In this document: in pieces, positions 51,078 through 58,897 of the stretch
Layout: each line of letters starts with the position of its first letter
How positions within the stretch are numbered: position 1 is the stretch's first letter
Assembly (NCBI GenBank): GCA_040079935.1
Contig: JBEBJI010000004.1
Span: 62,001 to 126,000 of the forward strand
Reading direction: 5' to 3'
DNA: 64,000 nucleotides
From: Methylotenera_A sp040079935
Lineage (GTDB): Bacteria; Pseudomonadota; Gammaproteobacteria; Burkholderiales; Methylophilaceae
The notes under the pieces: model-generated
What the model saw: the letters and a program-made list of their open reading frames with translations, nothing else
Database searches by the model: none
Told to the model about the DNA's origin: nothing
Position numbers and translations under genes: made by a program

Positions 51078-51091
51078 GTTCGTTAGCGCAC
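51078..51091. promoter_or_regulatory. Palindrome of the stress-operator type, copy 1
   Basis: GTTCG-TTAG-CGCAC, an imperfect inverted repeat of the pattern seen at 53323, 55390 and 63648. It is preceded by TCT. It lies between the divergent phospholipase-D-like and Gln-rich protein genes. Confidence 0.5.
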
Positions 51092-51134
51092 GTATGGCTG
51101 ATCTTTAGTTGTTTGGCGAATTAATTTTAGCTAT

Positions 51135-51148
51135 GTGTGATACCGCAC
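51135..51148. promoter_or_regulatory. Palindrome of the stress-operator type, copy 2
   Basis: GTGTG-ATAC-CGCAC has one mismatch between its arms. It is about 106 bases upstream of the exported Gln-rich protein start and 43 bases from copy 1. Confidence 0.5.
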
Positions 51149-51254
51149 TGAAGTACATGTCTACAAGTACCTAGCATAGGCGAATTAGAGTTGGTGTCGC
51201 ATCTTGTTGGCAACCATGACTTTGACCTTAGTTATCGAAACTGGTGGCCACAAA

Positions 51255-52256
51255 ATGATTAAAATTCGTAATTTACTCGCAGTGTTTGGGATGTTGTTTT
51301 TTTCAGTGGCTTTTGCCGATGTTCAAGTGAGCATAGGGATCAACGTGCCAGTATATCCTCGTCTTGTCGTGGTGCCTGGTTACCCAGTTTATTATGCACC
51401 ACAGCTTGACTCGAATTACTTTTTTTACGATGGTTTGTACTGGGTTTTCCAAGATGATAACTGGTACCAAAGTTCTTGGTATAACGGTCCTTGGTGGCTT
51501 GTATATCCAGAGGATGTACCATTGTTTATTTTGCGGGTTCCTGTGCGCTACTACCGTTTGCAACCTGCTTTTTTCTTTGGTTGGAGTACTGTTTCTGCAC
51601 CTCGCTGGGGAGAACATTGGGGACCTAATTGGCAACAGCGCAGAAAAGGCTGGGACAGATGGGATCGAAGAGTAAATTATTCGCCTGCTCCATTGCCTTC
51701 TTATCAGCAGCAATATTCGGGGGAACGTTACCCTCAACGAGTAAACCAGCAGCATGAACTACAAAGGAAAAGTTACCGTTACGAGCCACGTGACCCAGTA
51801 GTGCAGCAACATTATCAAAGACAGGAAGAACAAAGAGCACCTGCGCAGCAAGTAAAGCCTCAACGAGAAAGTTCTCAGCAGAATAAGCAACACAGATCAG
51901 AAGAAAATGGCGCTGAACAGCAGCACAATCAGCGTTCTTCGCCACAACAGCAGAACACACCTCGCCAACAGGACGGACGCAGCGACCAGCGTTCTGAATC
52001 ACCGCAAGGAGGCGATAAGGGTGCGCAAAAGTCGGTGCCAGTACCTTCACAAAAAGGACGCCCGGAAGCTCAAGATAATAGGCAGAAGCAAAATCAGCAG
52101 GTTGAACCTCATCAACAGAAAGGCTCTGAAGCTAAAGTATCTAAGCAGCAGGAACAAAAGTCACAAAGCAAACAAGTTAGGCAGCAAAAAAAAGAAAATC
52201 AGAATGAGTCTAGCCAGGAGCAAGGTCAAGCAAGAAGCAAAGGTCGCAATGAGTGA
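51255..52256 (+). CDS. Exported hypothetical protein with a long Gln-rich tail
   Basis: About 333 residues. A signal peptide (MIKIRNLLAVFGMLFFSVAFA) is followed by a Tyr/Trp-rich region (residues 20-130, many YWVF, WWLVYP and WGPNW segments) and then a low-complexity hydrophilic tail rich in Gln, Arg, Ser and Lys to the C-terminus. Such tails are probably disordered and may bind surfaces, metals or nucleic acid. I start at ATG 51255, just before the signal peptide. Unrecognised; the Trp/Tyr part recalls exported stress proteins with YXWGXW-like segments. Confidence 0.7.
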   Translation: MIKIRNLLAVFGMLFFSVAFADVQVSIGINVPVYPRLVVVPGYPVYYAPQLDSNYFFYDGLYWVFQDDNWYQSSWYNGPWWLVYPEDVPLFILRVPVRYYRLQPAFFFGWSTVSAPRWGEHWGPNWQQRRKGWDRWDRRVNYSPAPLPSYQQQYSGERYPQRVNQQHELQRKSYRYEPRDPVVQQHYQRQEEQRAPAQQVKPQRESSQQNKQHRSEENGAEQQHNQRSSPQQQNTPRQQDGRSDQRSESPQGGDKGAQKSVPVPSQKGRPEAQDNRQKQNQQVEPHQQKGSEAKVSKQQEQKSQSKQVRQQKKENQNESSQEQGQARSKGRNE

Positions 52257-52317
52257 TGCACATGGAGAAAATTAATTAACCGAGTTAAATAAATTTACAA
52301 TCAATAGGAGATTCAAC

Positions 52318-52755
52318 ATGAAACATTTTATTATCGCAGCGGCAGTAGCAACAGCCCTGTTTAGCACACCCCTATTTGCTGCTGACGTAGGTGTCTCAGT
52401 CAGCATTGGGCAGCCTGGATTTTATGGACAATTGGATCTTGGTGGGCATCCACCACCACGTGTGCTTTATCGCCAGCCTAGAGTAATTGAGCGTGGGTAT
52501 ATAGAACGCGATCCAATCTACTTACGTGTGCCGCCGGGTCATGCTAGAAACTGGCGTCGACACTGTCACGAATATGATGCCTGTGGTGAGCGGGTATATT
52601 TTGTGCAGGATGGTTGGTACAACAATACTTATGCACCGCGTTATCGTGAGCAGCATCGTGACCGTGGTGACGACCGCCATGAATATAGAAGACATGATCG
52701 AAGAGATGATCGTGGAGATAATCGAAGAGATGGCAATAATCATGATCGTAGTTGA
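52318..52755 (+). CDS. Exported hypothetical protein with His/Arg/Asp-rich tail
   Basis: The 145-residue protein has a signal peptide (cleavage after FAA, near residue 22), a short folded part with two cysteines (HCHEYDACGERVYF), and a tail of alternating Arg, Asp and His (HDRRDDRGDNRRDG) from about residue 105. AGGAG lies 7 bases upstream of the ATG. The tail resembles that of the preceding exported protein in its charged composition. Function unknown; metal binding through histidines is possible. Confidence 0.7.
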   Translation: MKHFIIAAAVATALFSTPLFAADVGVSVSIGQPGFYGQLDLGGHPPPRVLYRQPRVIERGYIERDPIYLRVPPGHARNWRRHCHEYDACGERVYFVQDGWYNNTYAPRYREQHRDRGDDRHEYRRHDRRDDRGDNRRDGNNHDRS

Positions 52756-52765
52756 AGGTCTTTAA

Positions 52766-53308
52766 TTGCAAACTGTACCCGTTCATCAGATAGAGTTGCG
52801 CGTTGCCAAGTTGTCGGAGCTATTCAATTCGATGGATCCGACACCTTTCCATCATCGCAACCTTGATACAGATGCTGAGGAGTTTCTTGAAAGTTGGGCG
52901 TTGGAATTCCCGCAGAGTAGCCACTTCCGCATAATTGTTCACATTGATCAGATGCCGCTGGAAAATCCAACGCCGCTGATTTCTGAAGCGATTCATAACT
53001 ATTTTAAATACAAGTCAGAACGTTCTAAACGTAGCTTGCGGTTGCTGTTATTGGAGGGTCGCGTCAGCCTGCTGATTGGACTCGTATTTCTGGCTACGTG
53101 TTTACTGGGTGCCGATGTTCTTACAACTACTTTTTCTAACAACACTTTTCTAAGGCTACTAAAAGAAAGCATACTCATAGGTGGCTGGGTCGCTATGTGG
53201 CGTCCACTGCAGATTTTTCTTTACGAGTGGTGGCCGTTTGTCCGTAGAGGCAGAATCTACCGCAATCTAGGTCACGCAAGTGTGCAGGTGATACAAGTAA
53301 AAGTTTAA
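52766..53308 (+). CDS. Hypothetical membrane protein, TTG start
   Basis: The 180-residue protein has a soluble N-terminus (residues 1-95; SELFNSMDPTPFHHRNLDTDAEEFLE) and two hydrophobic segments (about 100-120 and 134-152). I accept the TTG at 52766 because AAGG lies 7 bases upstream and the reading frame has no better ATG until residue 23. It follows the exported protein by 10 bases, likely the same transcript. I do not recognise the family. Confidence 0.65.
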   Translation: MQTVPVHQIELRVAKLSELFNSMDPTPFHHRNLDTDAEEFLESWALEFPQSSHFRIIVHIDQMPLENPTPLISEAIHNYFKYKSERSKRSLRLLLLEGRVSLLIGLVFLATCLLGADVLTTTFSNNTFLRLLKESILIGGWVAMWRPLQIFLYEWWPFVRRGRIYRNLGHASVQVIQVKV

Positions 53309-53322
53309 AAATCATTAGTTAC

Positions 53323-53336
53323 GTGCGATAGCGCAC
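53323..53336. promoter_or_regulatory. Palindrome of the stress-operator type, copy 3
   Basis: GTGCG-ATAG-CGCAC is a perfect 5-base inverted repeat followed by AGA. It lies 79 bases upstream of the BON lipoprotein start. Confidence 0.6.
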
Positions 53337-53415
53337 AGAGTGTCATTAAAAATAAGTAGATGATTAACCCGTAGTAGAGCTTACAGTTTTTTGAATTTAT
53401 ATGGAGACTAAAACA

Positions 53416-53781
53416 ATGAAACAACTCAAAACAATTACGAAAATCAGCCTCGCTGTTGTGTTTACGGCTATGCTAGGTTGTGCGTCAACGTCACAAAAAG
53501 AGCCAACAACGGCGACTGATAAAGCAAACACTTCGGAATCTAGTAAAGAAAGTGCAGGCGAGTACCTAGATGATAGCGTGATTACTACTAGGGTTAAGAC
53601 GGCAGTATTTAATGAGCCGACACTAAAATCTGCTGAAATTAATGTGGAAACTTTCAAGGGCGTGGTTCAGTTGAGCGGATTTGTGAGTTCGCAGGCTGAT
53701 ATTAACAAAGCGGTTGAAATTGCGCGGAGTGTTAAAGGTGTAACTTCTGTTCAAAATGATATGCAGCTAAAAGCTAAATAG
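53416..53781 (+). CDS. BON-domain lipoprotein (OsmY-like)
   Basis: About 121 residues. A lipoprotein signal ending LGCAS (Cys near residue 18) is followed by a BON domain (residues about 45-120) with DDSVITTRVKTAVFNEP and VVQLSGFVSSQADINKAVEIARSVKGV. BON domains bind phospholipids and are common in osmotic and envelope stress proteins. The ATG at 53416 follows GGAG. A palindromic operator lies upstream. Confidence 0.83.
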   Translation: MKQLKTITKISLAVVFTAMLGCASTSQKEPTTATDKANTSESSKESAGEYLDDSVITTRVKTAVFNEPTLKSAEINVETFKGVVQLSGFVSSQADINKAVEIARSVKGVTSVQNDMQLKAK

Positions 53782-53812
53782 ATAAGCTGTTTACTAACTA
53801 GGAGAAATAAAA

Positions 53813-53959
53813 ATGCTTCAAACTCTTGTAGTTATATTGATTGTACTTTGGTTGCTTGGGCTAGTAACTTCATACACCATGGGTGGATTTATTCACATTT
53901 TGTTAGTAATAGCAATTGTGATGATATTAGTGCGCGTAATTCAAGGTAGAGGTTTGTAA
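53813..53959 (+). CDS. Small membrane protein, Lmo0937/DUF5670-like
   Basis: A 48-residue frame (ATG 53813, stop 53959) follows GGAG by 8 bases. Two hydrophobic segments, VVILIVLWLLGLVTS and FIHILLVIAIVMILVRVIQ, flank a Gly-Gly turn (TMGGFIH). This is the size and layout of the small DUF5670/Lmo0937 family often found near CsbD and YqjD genes. Function unknown. Confidence 0.75.
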   Translation: MLQTLVVILIVLWLLGLVTSYTMGGFIHILLVIAIVMILVRVIQGRGL

Positions 53960-54006
53960 AGAACCAAGTTTGGTTTTTCAAGTCTACATTAGTAGGAGGA
54001 TATGAA

Positions 54007-54219
54007 ATGAACTCAGCAAAAACGTTGGCTATGGTGTTAATCGTAGCGGGTATCTTAGGGCTGGCATACGGCAGTCTTACCTATACTAAAGAAACACACA
54101 ATGCCAAAATTGGTCCGATAGAATTATCTGTTAAAGATAAGGAAACTATAAATTTCCCAGTCTGGGTTAGCGTAGGTGCAATCGCAGCTGGCATGATTCT
54201 GCTTTTCGCACGCAAATAA
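54007..54219 (+). CDS. Small DUF3185-like membrane protein
   Basis: The 70-residue protein has two membrane segments (residues about 8-24 and 50-67) around a short charged loop (KIGPIELSVKDKETIN). It follows AGGAGGA. The layout resembles small stress-associated membrane proteins of the DUF3185 kind. It sits within a series of such genes and is probably co-transcribed with its neighbours. Confidence 0.65.
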   Translation: MNSAKTLAMVLIVAGILGLAYGSLTYTKETHNAKIGPIELSVKDKETINFPVWVSVGAIAAGMILLFARK

Positions 54220-54258
54220 AATTTAGTTAACAATTAACAATTAACAATGGAGAAACAA

Positions 54259-54573
54259 ATGGAAACATCATCAAATGATTTTAATAAAGACCAATTAATC
54301 ACAGATTTTAAAGTGGCTGTAGCAGATGCAGAAGCCCTGCTTAAGGCTACGGTAAACACAGGCGGTGAAAAAGTCGCAGAGATTCGCGCCAAAGCAGAAG
54401 AGTCACTTGGTATTGCTAAAGCTAGAATGGCAGATGCTCAAACTGCAATGCTCGCTAAAACTAAAGAGGCAGCGAAAGCAACTGATGCTTACGTGCACGA
54501 AAACCCATGGCGCTCAGTTGGCGTCGCAGCCAGTATTGGCGTCGTTATTGGTTTGTTAATCGGTCGTCGCTAG
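54259..54573 (+). CDS. YqjD/ElaB-like membrane-anchored protein (DUF883)
   Basis: About 104 residues. A helical, charged region with an Ala-rich repeat (KVAEIRAKAEESLGIAKARMADAQTAM) precedes a C-terminal membrane segment (VGVAASIGVVIGLLIGRR). DUF883 proteins such as YqjD anchor ribosomes at the membrane in stationary phase. The ATG at 54259 follows GGAG by 6 bases. The next two genes are YqjE- and YqjK-like, the same order as in enterobacteria. Confidence 0.85.
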   Translation: METSSNDFNKDQLITDFKVAVADAEALLKATVNTGGEKVAEIRAKAEESLGIAKARMADAQTAMLAKTKEAAKATDAYVHENPWRSVGVAASIGVVIGLLIGRR

Positions 54574-54582
54574 GTTTTCTTT

Positions 54583-54966
54583 ATGGCTGAAAATACATCT
54601 AGCGCTAGCGGAGGCTTGCTAGACTCCTTGACCGTGCTCGTGGGTTCGCTTGTGAGCATCGTGCATACTAGACTTGAACTTCTATCAACAGATTTAGAGG
54701 AAGATAGAGAACATTTGCTGTCACTAGTGATTTTGTCTCTAATAGCCTTATTTAGCCTGATGGTAGGGGTAGTATTAGTGGCGATTCTATTGGTGGTTAT
54801 CTTCTGGGATTCGCATCGTTTGTTGGCGCTAGGTTTATTGGCTGGATTTTTTATATTAGCTGGGTTGGCTACATGCGCCTTTGCAGTGCGTAAAGCTAAA
54901 ACAAAACCGAGATTGTTTTTAGCAAGCTTGCTAGAGCTATTTAAAGATAGCCAGCAACTAAGATAA
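54583..54966 (+). CDS. YqjE-like membrane protein (phage holin superfamily fold)
   Basis: The 127-residue protein has two or three hydrophobic segments (LSLVILSLIALFSLMVGVV, AILLVVIFWDSHRL, LGLLAGFFILAGLATC) preceded by an amphipathic N-terminus. The family is named after a phage holin, but YqjE in this context is a chromosomal stress membrane protein, not a lysis protein. It starts 9 bases after the YqjD-like gene. Confidence 0.8.
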   Translation: MAENTSSASGGLLDSLTVLVGSLVSIVHTRLELLSTDLEEDREHLLSLVILSLIALFSLMVGVVLVAILLVVIFWDSHRLLALGLLAGFFILAGLATCAFAVRKAKTKPRLFLASLLELFKDSQQLR

Positions 54967-54975
54967 CGTTAAAAC

Positions 54976-55260
54976 ATGAATAAAAAATTACGTAACTTAG
55001 CTGAAAGGCGTGAATCTTTGGTTGCAGAAGCTGCTGCACAACGATTATTAATGGCGCAAAATATTGAAACTTGGCGCAAGCCTTTGGCCATTGCTGATCG
55101 TGGTGTGGCAGCAGTTAGTTATATCAAGAGTCATCCCGTTTGGGCTGCTAGTGCTAGTTTGGGTTTGCTCGCAGTAACGCGATCAAGCCGTGCAGTTCAA
55201 TGGTTTCAGCGTGGCTGGATTGTCTGGCAGGTTGTGCGCAAGCTAAGCAACAAGACGTGA
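54976..55260 (+). CDS. YqjK-like protein
   Basis: The 94-residue protein has a charged helical N-terminus (RNLAERRESLVAEAAAQRLLMAQNIETW), a short hydrophobic stretch near residues 53-66 and a basic C-terminus. It follows the YqjD- and YqjE-like genes and completes the three-gene set. Function unknown. Confidence 0.7.
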   Translation: MNKKLRNLAERRESLVAEAAAQRLLMAQNIETWRKPLAIADRGVAAVSYIKSHPVWAASASLGLLAVTRSSRAVQWFQRGWIVWQVVRKLSNKT

Positions 55261-55389
55261 GTTTAAATAATCATTTAATTCATTAACTCACTGCTTAAAT
55301 ATCAACTACATTGCGGCGCATTGCCGATTTAATGTGTGAATTTCTTTTTATCTATATTTTATTCAATGTTTCAAGTTTAACCGTTTAAT

Positions 55390-55403
55390 GTGCGGCTCCG
55401 CAC
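55390..55403. promoter_or_regulatory. Palindrome of the stress-operator type, copy 4
   Basis: GTGCG-GCTC-CGCAC is a perfect inverted repeat followed by AGA. It lies 60 bases upstream of the superoxide dismutase start. Confidence 0.6.
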
Positions 55404-55463
55404 AGACCATCAATTTCTCAATGTGTATTCTAATCATTTAACGTTCACACTTGGAGCATAACA

Positions 55464-56183
55464 ATGAATGATCTTGCTAATATCGCTTTGCCCCTAGCAA
55501 AGATAAATCTAAAGCATCATTTGCCACCTTTATCGTATGACTATGCTGCGCTAGAGCCTTATATTGATTCGCGTACCATGATATTGCATCACGACAATCA
55601 CCATGCAGGTTATGTGAAAAAACTTAATGAAGCCTTAGAGGATACGGATTTTCGAGACTACTCAGCGTTGTGGCTATTACTGAATTTAGAAAAAATCCCC
55701 AAAGAAATTAGAGACGCAGTTCACCACAATGCGGGCGGACATGTGAATCACAGTATGTATTGGCGCGCTATGAGACCTGGCGCGTCTAGTGAACCTAAAG
55801 GTGCGCTTCGCGAGGCGATTAATCGTGATTTTGGCAGTTTTGCAGAGTTCAAAACCCAATTTGAAGAAAAGGGCGGCAAGCTGTTTGGTTCAGGTTGGGT
55901 ATGGTTAACGCGAACTCGCCAAAATGGTGGCAAGCTTGAAGTCATTACTACAGATGGTCACGATCATCCCATGATGAAAAACCGCTTTCCTCTACTACTG
56001 AATGATGCGTGGGAGCATGCTTATTATCTTAAATATGAAAATCGCCGCGCTGATTATTTAAAGGCTTGGTGGTCAGTTGTTGACTGGGAGCAAGTGGCGA
56101 GATGTTTTGAACGCTCCGATAGCTCTATAGAAGAGCTTTTATTGGCAGAAGAAGAACACATGCTACCAAAACATCGGCAATAA
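55464..56183 (+). CDS. Superoxide dismutase (Fe/Mn type)
   Basis: The 239-residue enzyme has the N-terminal helices with metal ligand His in MILHHDNHHAGYVKKLNEAL, the second in GGHVNHSMYWRAM, and the C-terminal ligands Asp and His in NDAWEHAYYLKYENRRADY. It converts superoxide to oxygen and hydrogen peroxide. A C-terminal extension of about 35 residues beyond the usual end is unusual, as is the first 20-residue extension. It is under a palindromic operator and sits with other stress genes. Confidence 0.9.
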   Translation: MNDLANIALPLAKINLKHHLPPLSYDYAALEPYIDSRTMILHHDNHHAGYVKKLNEALEDTDFRDYSALWLLLNLEKIPKEIRDAVHHNAGGHVNHSMYWRAMRPGASSEPKGALREAINRDFGSFAEFKTQFEEKGGKLFGSGWVWLTRTRQNGGKLEVITTDGHDHPMMKNRFPLLLNDAWEHAYYLKYENRRADYLKAWWSVVDWEQVARCFERSDSSIEELLLAEEEHMLPKHRQ

Positions 56184-56194
56184 ACTCTCGCTAT

Positions 56195-56208
56195 GTGCGC
56201 TAACAAAC
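56195..56208. promoter_or_regulatory. Partial palindrome of the stress-operator type, copy 5
   Basis: GTGCG-CTAA-CAAAC keeps one arm of the motif and is followed two bases later by ACAG. It lies 139 bases upstream of the CsbD gene. Low certainty. Confidence 0.35.
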
Positions 56209-56346
56209 CGACAGCTTAGATAAATCACCTTAATCTGTAACTCACAAGGCAAATAGTTCGTAAGCTAAAAAGTTTACAGATATTTATGTCATGTTGATGT
56301 GATGAATTACTCGCTACTTAATACGACTATTTATAAAGGAATACAA

Positions 56347-56607
56347 ATGAACTGGAATCAAATCGAAGGTAATTGGAAGCAATTAAAAGGTAACGTTAAA
56401 CAACAGTGGGGCAAACTTACGGATGACCAGCTGGATGTTATTGCAGGTAAGCGAGACCAACTTGCTGGAAAAATTCAAGAAGTGTACGGAACAGCCATGA
56501 ATGATGTAGAGAATGAGTTGACGGAATGGCAAAACAAGCAAAAAGACATGGATTGCTGCAGCAATGAAAAGCCTGGCTCTAACAGCGACACTATGAAGAC
56601 GATGTAA
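56347..56607 (+). CDS. CsbD-family stress protein
   Basis: About 86 residues. The start MNWNQIEGNWKQLKGNVKQQ is the CsbD signature, followed by GKLTDDQLDVIAGKRDQLAGKIQEVYG. CsbD-like proteins are small, induced by general stress in bacteria, and of unknown mechanism. AAGGA lies 7 bases upstream of the ATG. A C-terminal 25-residue tail with Cys-Cys (MDCCSNEK) is unusual. Confidence 0.88.
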   Translation: MNWNQIEGNWKQLKGNVKQQWGKLTDDQLDVIAGKRDQLAGKIQEVYGTAMNDVENELTEWQNKQKDMDCCSNEKPGSNSDTMKTM

Positions 56608-56680
56608 AAAAACACTGCTTCTCATAGTAAGTATTTTGATGTAACGGTTCACTATGCAACCACCCACAAAGGCAATAAGA

Positions 56681-56941
56681 ATGAATAGGAATCAAATTAA
56701 AAACGGTGAGAAGCAGAGCGATACGCAGAAAGTCAAGTCCGCTGACGAAAAGCCAAATATAGCAAGCGAGAGGACTCAGAAAGCAACTAGAGATGGAGAA
56801 AGTAAAGCTGACGAACAACTTACCACTTTAAACAATACATTAAAAAATATGATTCATAGTAGCAATAAAGTGGACATGCCTGTAGAGGCAAGTTTAACGG
56901 GCTTTTACAAAGAAATAAGTAAATCAAGAAAAAGAAAATGA
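56681..56941 (+). CDS. Small hydrophilic hypothetical protein
   Basis: About 86 residues, rich in Lys, Asp, Glu and Ser, with no hydrophobic segment. Its first residues MNRNQIKNGEKQ echo the CsbD start MNWNQIEGNWKQ in the preceding gene, so it may be a diverged duplicate, but the rest shows no CsbD core. It is followed by a small frame with a 4-base overlap. Function unknown; translation is plausible but not proven. Confidence 0.5.
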   Translation: MNRNQIKNGEKQSDTQKVKSADEKPNIASERTQKATRDGESKADEQLTTLNNTLKNMIHSSNKVDMPVEASLTGFYKEISKSRKRK

Positions 56942-57135
56942 TAATGAAAATTATTAATAATGCAGGTACGCATTTTTTGAAAATAAACAAACAGGGCAAA
57001 TTAAAGGCTAGGTATGACACTGTTAAAAATGTAAATGAAGTAATTAATTCTATTCTAGATAATGGCAGTGCCAAAATGGACAGTCACAGCCCAACTAAAC
57101 TTCTGAATGAAGGGAATAAAGATGAAAAATCTTAA
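56938..57135 (+). CDS. Small basic hypothetical protein
   Basis: A 65-residue frame overlaps the previous gene by ATGA and the signal-peptide gene at 57122 by 14 bases. It is Lys- and Asn-rich (HFLKINKQGKLKARYDTVKN) without recognised motifs. A second ATG at 56944 is possible. Such a short frame could be chance; the tight overlaps on both sides support a real gene. Confidence 0.4.
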   Translation: MIMKIINNAGTHFLKINKQGKLKARYDTVKNVNEVINSILDNGSAKMDSHSPTKLLNEGNKDEKS

Positions 57136-57733
57136 TATTAGCGCAATTACATTAGCCATTAGCCTTGCTTTTAGTATAAGCGCTATGGCCGAAAACATGT
57201 CAAAAAATCAATATAAGTCGCATGAGAAAAATATTGAGTCTGAATATAAATCTGCTAAGACTGCATGTGCTGCGCTCGCAGGAAACGCTAACGATATATG
57301 TGTTGCAAAAGCCAAAGGCAATAAAAACGTCGCTAATGCTGAGCTTAAATCTAATTACAAGCCTTCTGCCAAGAGTCGATACGGATCACGTATTGCTAAG
57401 GCCGATGCAGAGCATTCGGTAGCTATTGAAATGTGTGATGACAAAGCGGGTAACGTTAAAGATGTTTGTGTTAAAGAAGCGGATGCAGCCCAGGTGCACC
57501 AAATAGCTGATGCCAAGTTTAAGGCAAAAACTCTGAAGGCTAATGCTGAAGCAAAAGAAGAATCAGCTGAAGCAAATGCTGATGCTCGAGAAAAAGCAGG
57601 TGATGCCTATAGCCATGCAAATGCAGACAAAAATGATGCTGATTACGCTGTAGCTAAAGAGAAGTGTGATTTGTTGGCTGGGAATGCTAAAGACACCTGT
57701 ATGGATGAAGCGAAGGTGCGTTTTAGTAATTAA
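57122..57733 (+). CDS. Exported protein with repeated two-cysteine motif
   Basis: About 203 residues with a signal peptide (cleavage after AMA, near residue 22). Three copies of a repeat follow, each with two Cys: ACAALAGNANDICVAKAK, CDDKAGNVKDVCVKEADA and CDLLAGNAKDTCMDEAKV. The pattern is C-x3-4-L/K-A-G-N-x-K/N-D-x-C-x-x-E/K-A. They are separated by Ala-, Lys- and Asp-rich helical linkers. I do not know the family. The Cys pairs may form disulfides or bind metal. GAAGGG precedes the ATG. Confidence 0.72.
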   Translation: MKNLNISAITLAISLAFSISAMAENMSKNQYKSHEKNIESEYKSAKTACAALAGNANDICVAKAKGNKNVANAELKSNYKPSAKSRYGSRIAKADAEHSVAIEMCDDKAGNVKDVCVKEADAAQVHQIADAKFKAKTLKANAEAKEESAEANADAREKAGDAYSHANADKNDADYAVAKEKCDLLAGNAKDTCMDEAKVRFSN

Positions 57734-57804
57734 ATTGATACTTTCGGTCCCAAAACTGTAAGTACACAGGTTGCAAATACTAAAACAATTGCAAAGGAAA
57801 CATT

Positions 57805-58221
57805 ATGACAAGTATATATAACTACGTAATAGTGCTCACAATTGGCGGTCTGGCATTTGGTTTTAATGGAAAAGCCGAAAGCCAAGAAAAACTGCAACTT
57901 AAATCTGCTAAAAACAGTATTAATGCTGAATACAGAGTTGCTAAAAATAAGTGCAGTTTACTTTACGGGAGTGCTGAAGACGCTTGCTTGGCTGAAGCTA
58001 AGGCCACTAAAACCAAAGCTATCAATAGCACTGAGTTAAAAGCATCAAAGGCTGGTGAAACTATCAATGGCAAGGCATGTGACACAAATGCAGAGGCTAT
58101 TGATAAAGAACTTCTGGAAAAAGATATGGAAAGTGCTGTGACTGAAATAAAACCAATTGAGTCCAACATTATTCCACTAGGAAAAGACATTTTTAAAGGT
58201 CGCATCAGAATCGTAGCCTAA
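57805..58221 (+). CDS. Exported protein with one two-cysteine repeat, paralogue of the previous gene
   Basis: The 138-residue protein has an N-terminal signal or membrane segment (VIVLTIGGLAFGFNG) and one copy of the motif CSLLYGSAEDACLAEAKA, clearly the same repeat as the three in the neighbouring gene. The rest is Lys- and Glu-rich. AAAGGAAAC precedes the ATG. Function unknown. Confidence 0.68.
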   Translation: MTSIYNYVIVLTIGGLAFGFNGKAESQEKLQLKSAKNSINAEYRVAKNKCSLLYGSAEDACLAEAKATKTKAINSTELKASKAGETINGKACDTNAEAIDKELLEKDMESAVTEIKPIESNIIPLGKDIFKGRIRIVA

Positions 58222-58313
58222 ATTGACGATTGTTAAATCCGTCAGCGCGTATGTTTACACTAAATACATGTTTTTAAGGCGAACTCAAATTAATGTATTT
58301 AAGGAGATATAAA

Positions 58314-58880
58314 GTGAATAAAGTTACCAATTTAGAGGTCGCTGGAAATCAGTCAACTTTGTCAGACATTCAAACCTTACGCAAGAGTGCCCGTCAGTAT
58401 GTGGACCAAGGGGCTGTCACTTCTGGCTATGCAGCCGATCGCAAAGTGGTTATAAAGCTGCTGAATGCAGCTCTTGCAACAGAATTAGTATGCGTGTTGC
58501 GCTATAAATATCACTACTTTATGGCTAAGGGCATTCATTCTGAGGGCGTTAAAGCGGAGTTTTTACAGCATGCAAATGAAGAAATGGCGCATGCAGATCG
58601 CCTTGCTAAACGCATTACAGAGCTTGGAGGAGAGCCAAACTTTTCACCTATTGGCTTAAGTGACCGTAGCCATGCTGAATATGTGGCTGGAGATACACTA
58701 TATGCGATGATAAAAGAGGATTTAATCGCCGAGCGCATCGCCATCGAGAGCTATAGAGAAATGATTGCATATTTAGCCGAGAATGACCCCACCACCCAAC
58801 GCATGTTGAAGGAGATACTTGCCATGGAGGAAGAGCACGCTGATGATCTTGCCTCTTTGTTAACAGGTATAAATACCTGA
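58314..58880 (+). CDS. Ferritin-like domain protein (bacterioferritin-type)
   Basis: About 188 residues of four-helix ferritin-like fold. Iron-binding Glu and His residues appear in ATELVCVLRYKYHYF, FLQHANEEMAHADRLAKRI, EDLIAERIAIESYREMIAYL and EEEHADDLASLL. The start is GTG at 58314, 7 bases after AAGGAG; an upstream ATG at 58293 would place the ribosome site inside the gene. It may store iron or protect DNA during oxidative stress, in line with its superoxide dismutase neighbour. Confidence 0.85.
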   Translation: MNKVTNLEVAGNQSTLSDIQTLRKSARQYVDQGAVTSGYAADRKVVIKLLNAALATELVCVLRYKYHYFMAKGIHSEGVKAEFLQHANEEMAHADRLAKRITELGGEPNFSPIGLSDRSHAEYVAGDTLYAMIKEDLIAERIAIESYREMIAYLAENDPTTQRMLKEILAMEEEHADDLASLLTGINT

Positions 58881-58897
58881 ATTGCTAGTATCCAGCC

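Noticed and set aside
54583..54966. Phage holin label for the YqjE-like protein as evidence of a prophage
   Set aside because: Its neighbours are chromosomal YqjD- and YqjK-like genes, and no other phage gene is present.
58235..58250. A CCGTCAGCGCGTA stretch upstream of the ferritin-like gene considered as another stress-operator copy
   Set aside because: It keeps only part of one arm and no inverted repeat.
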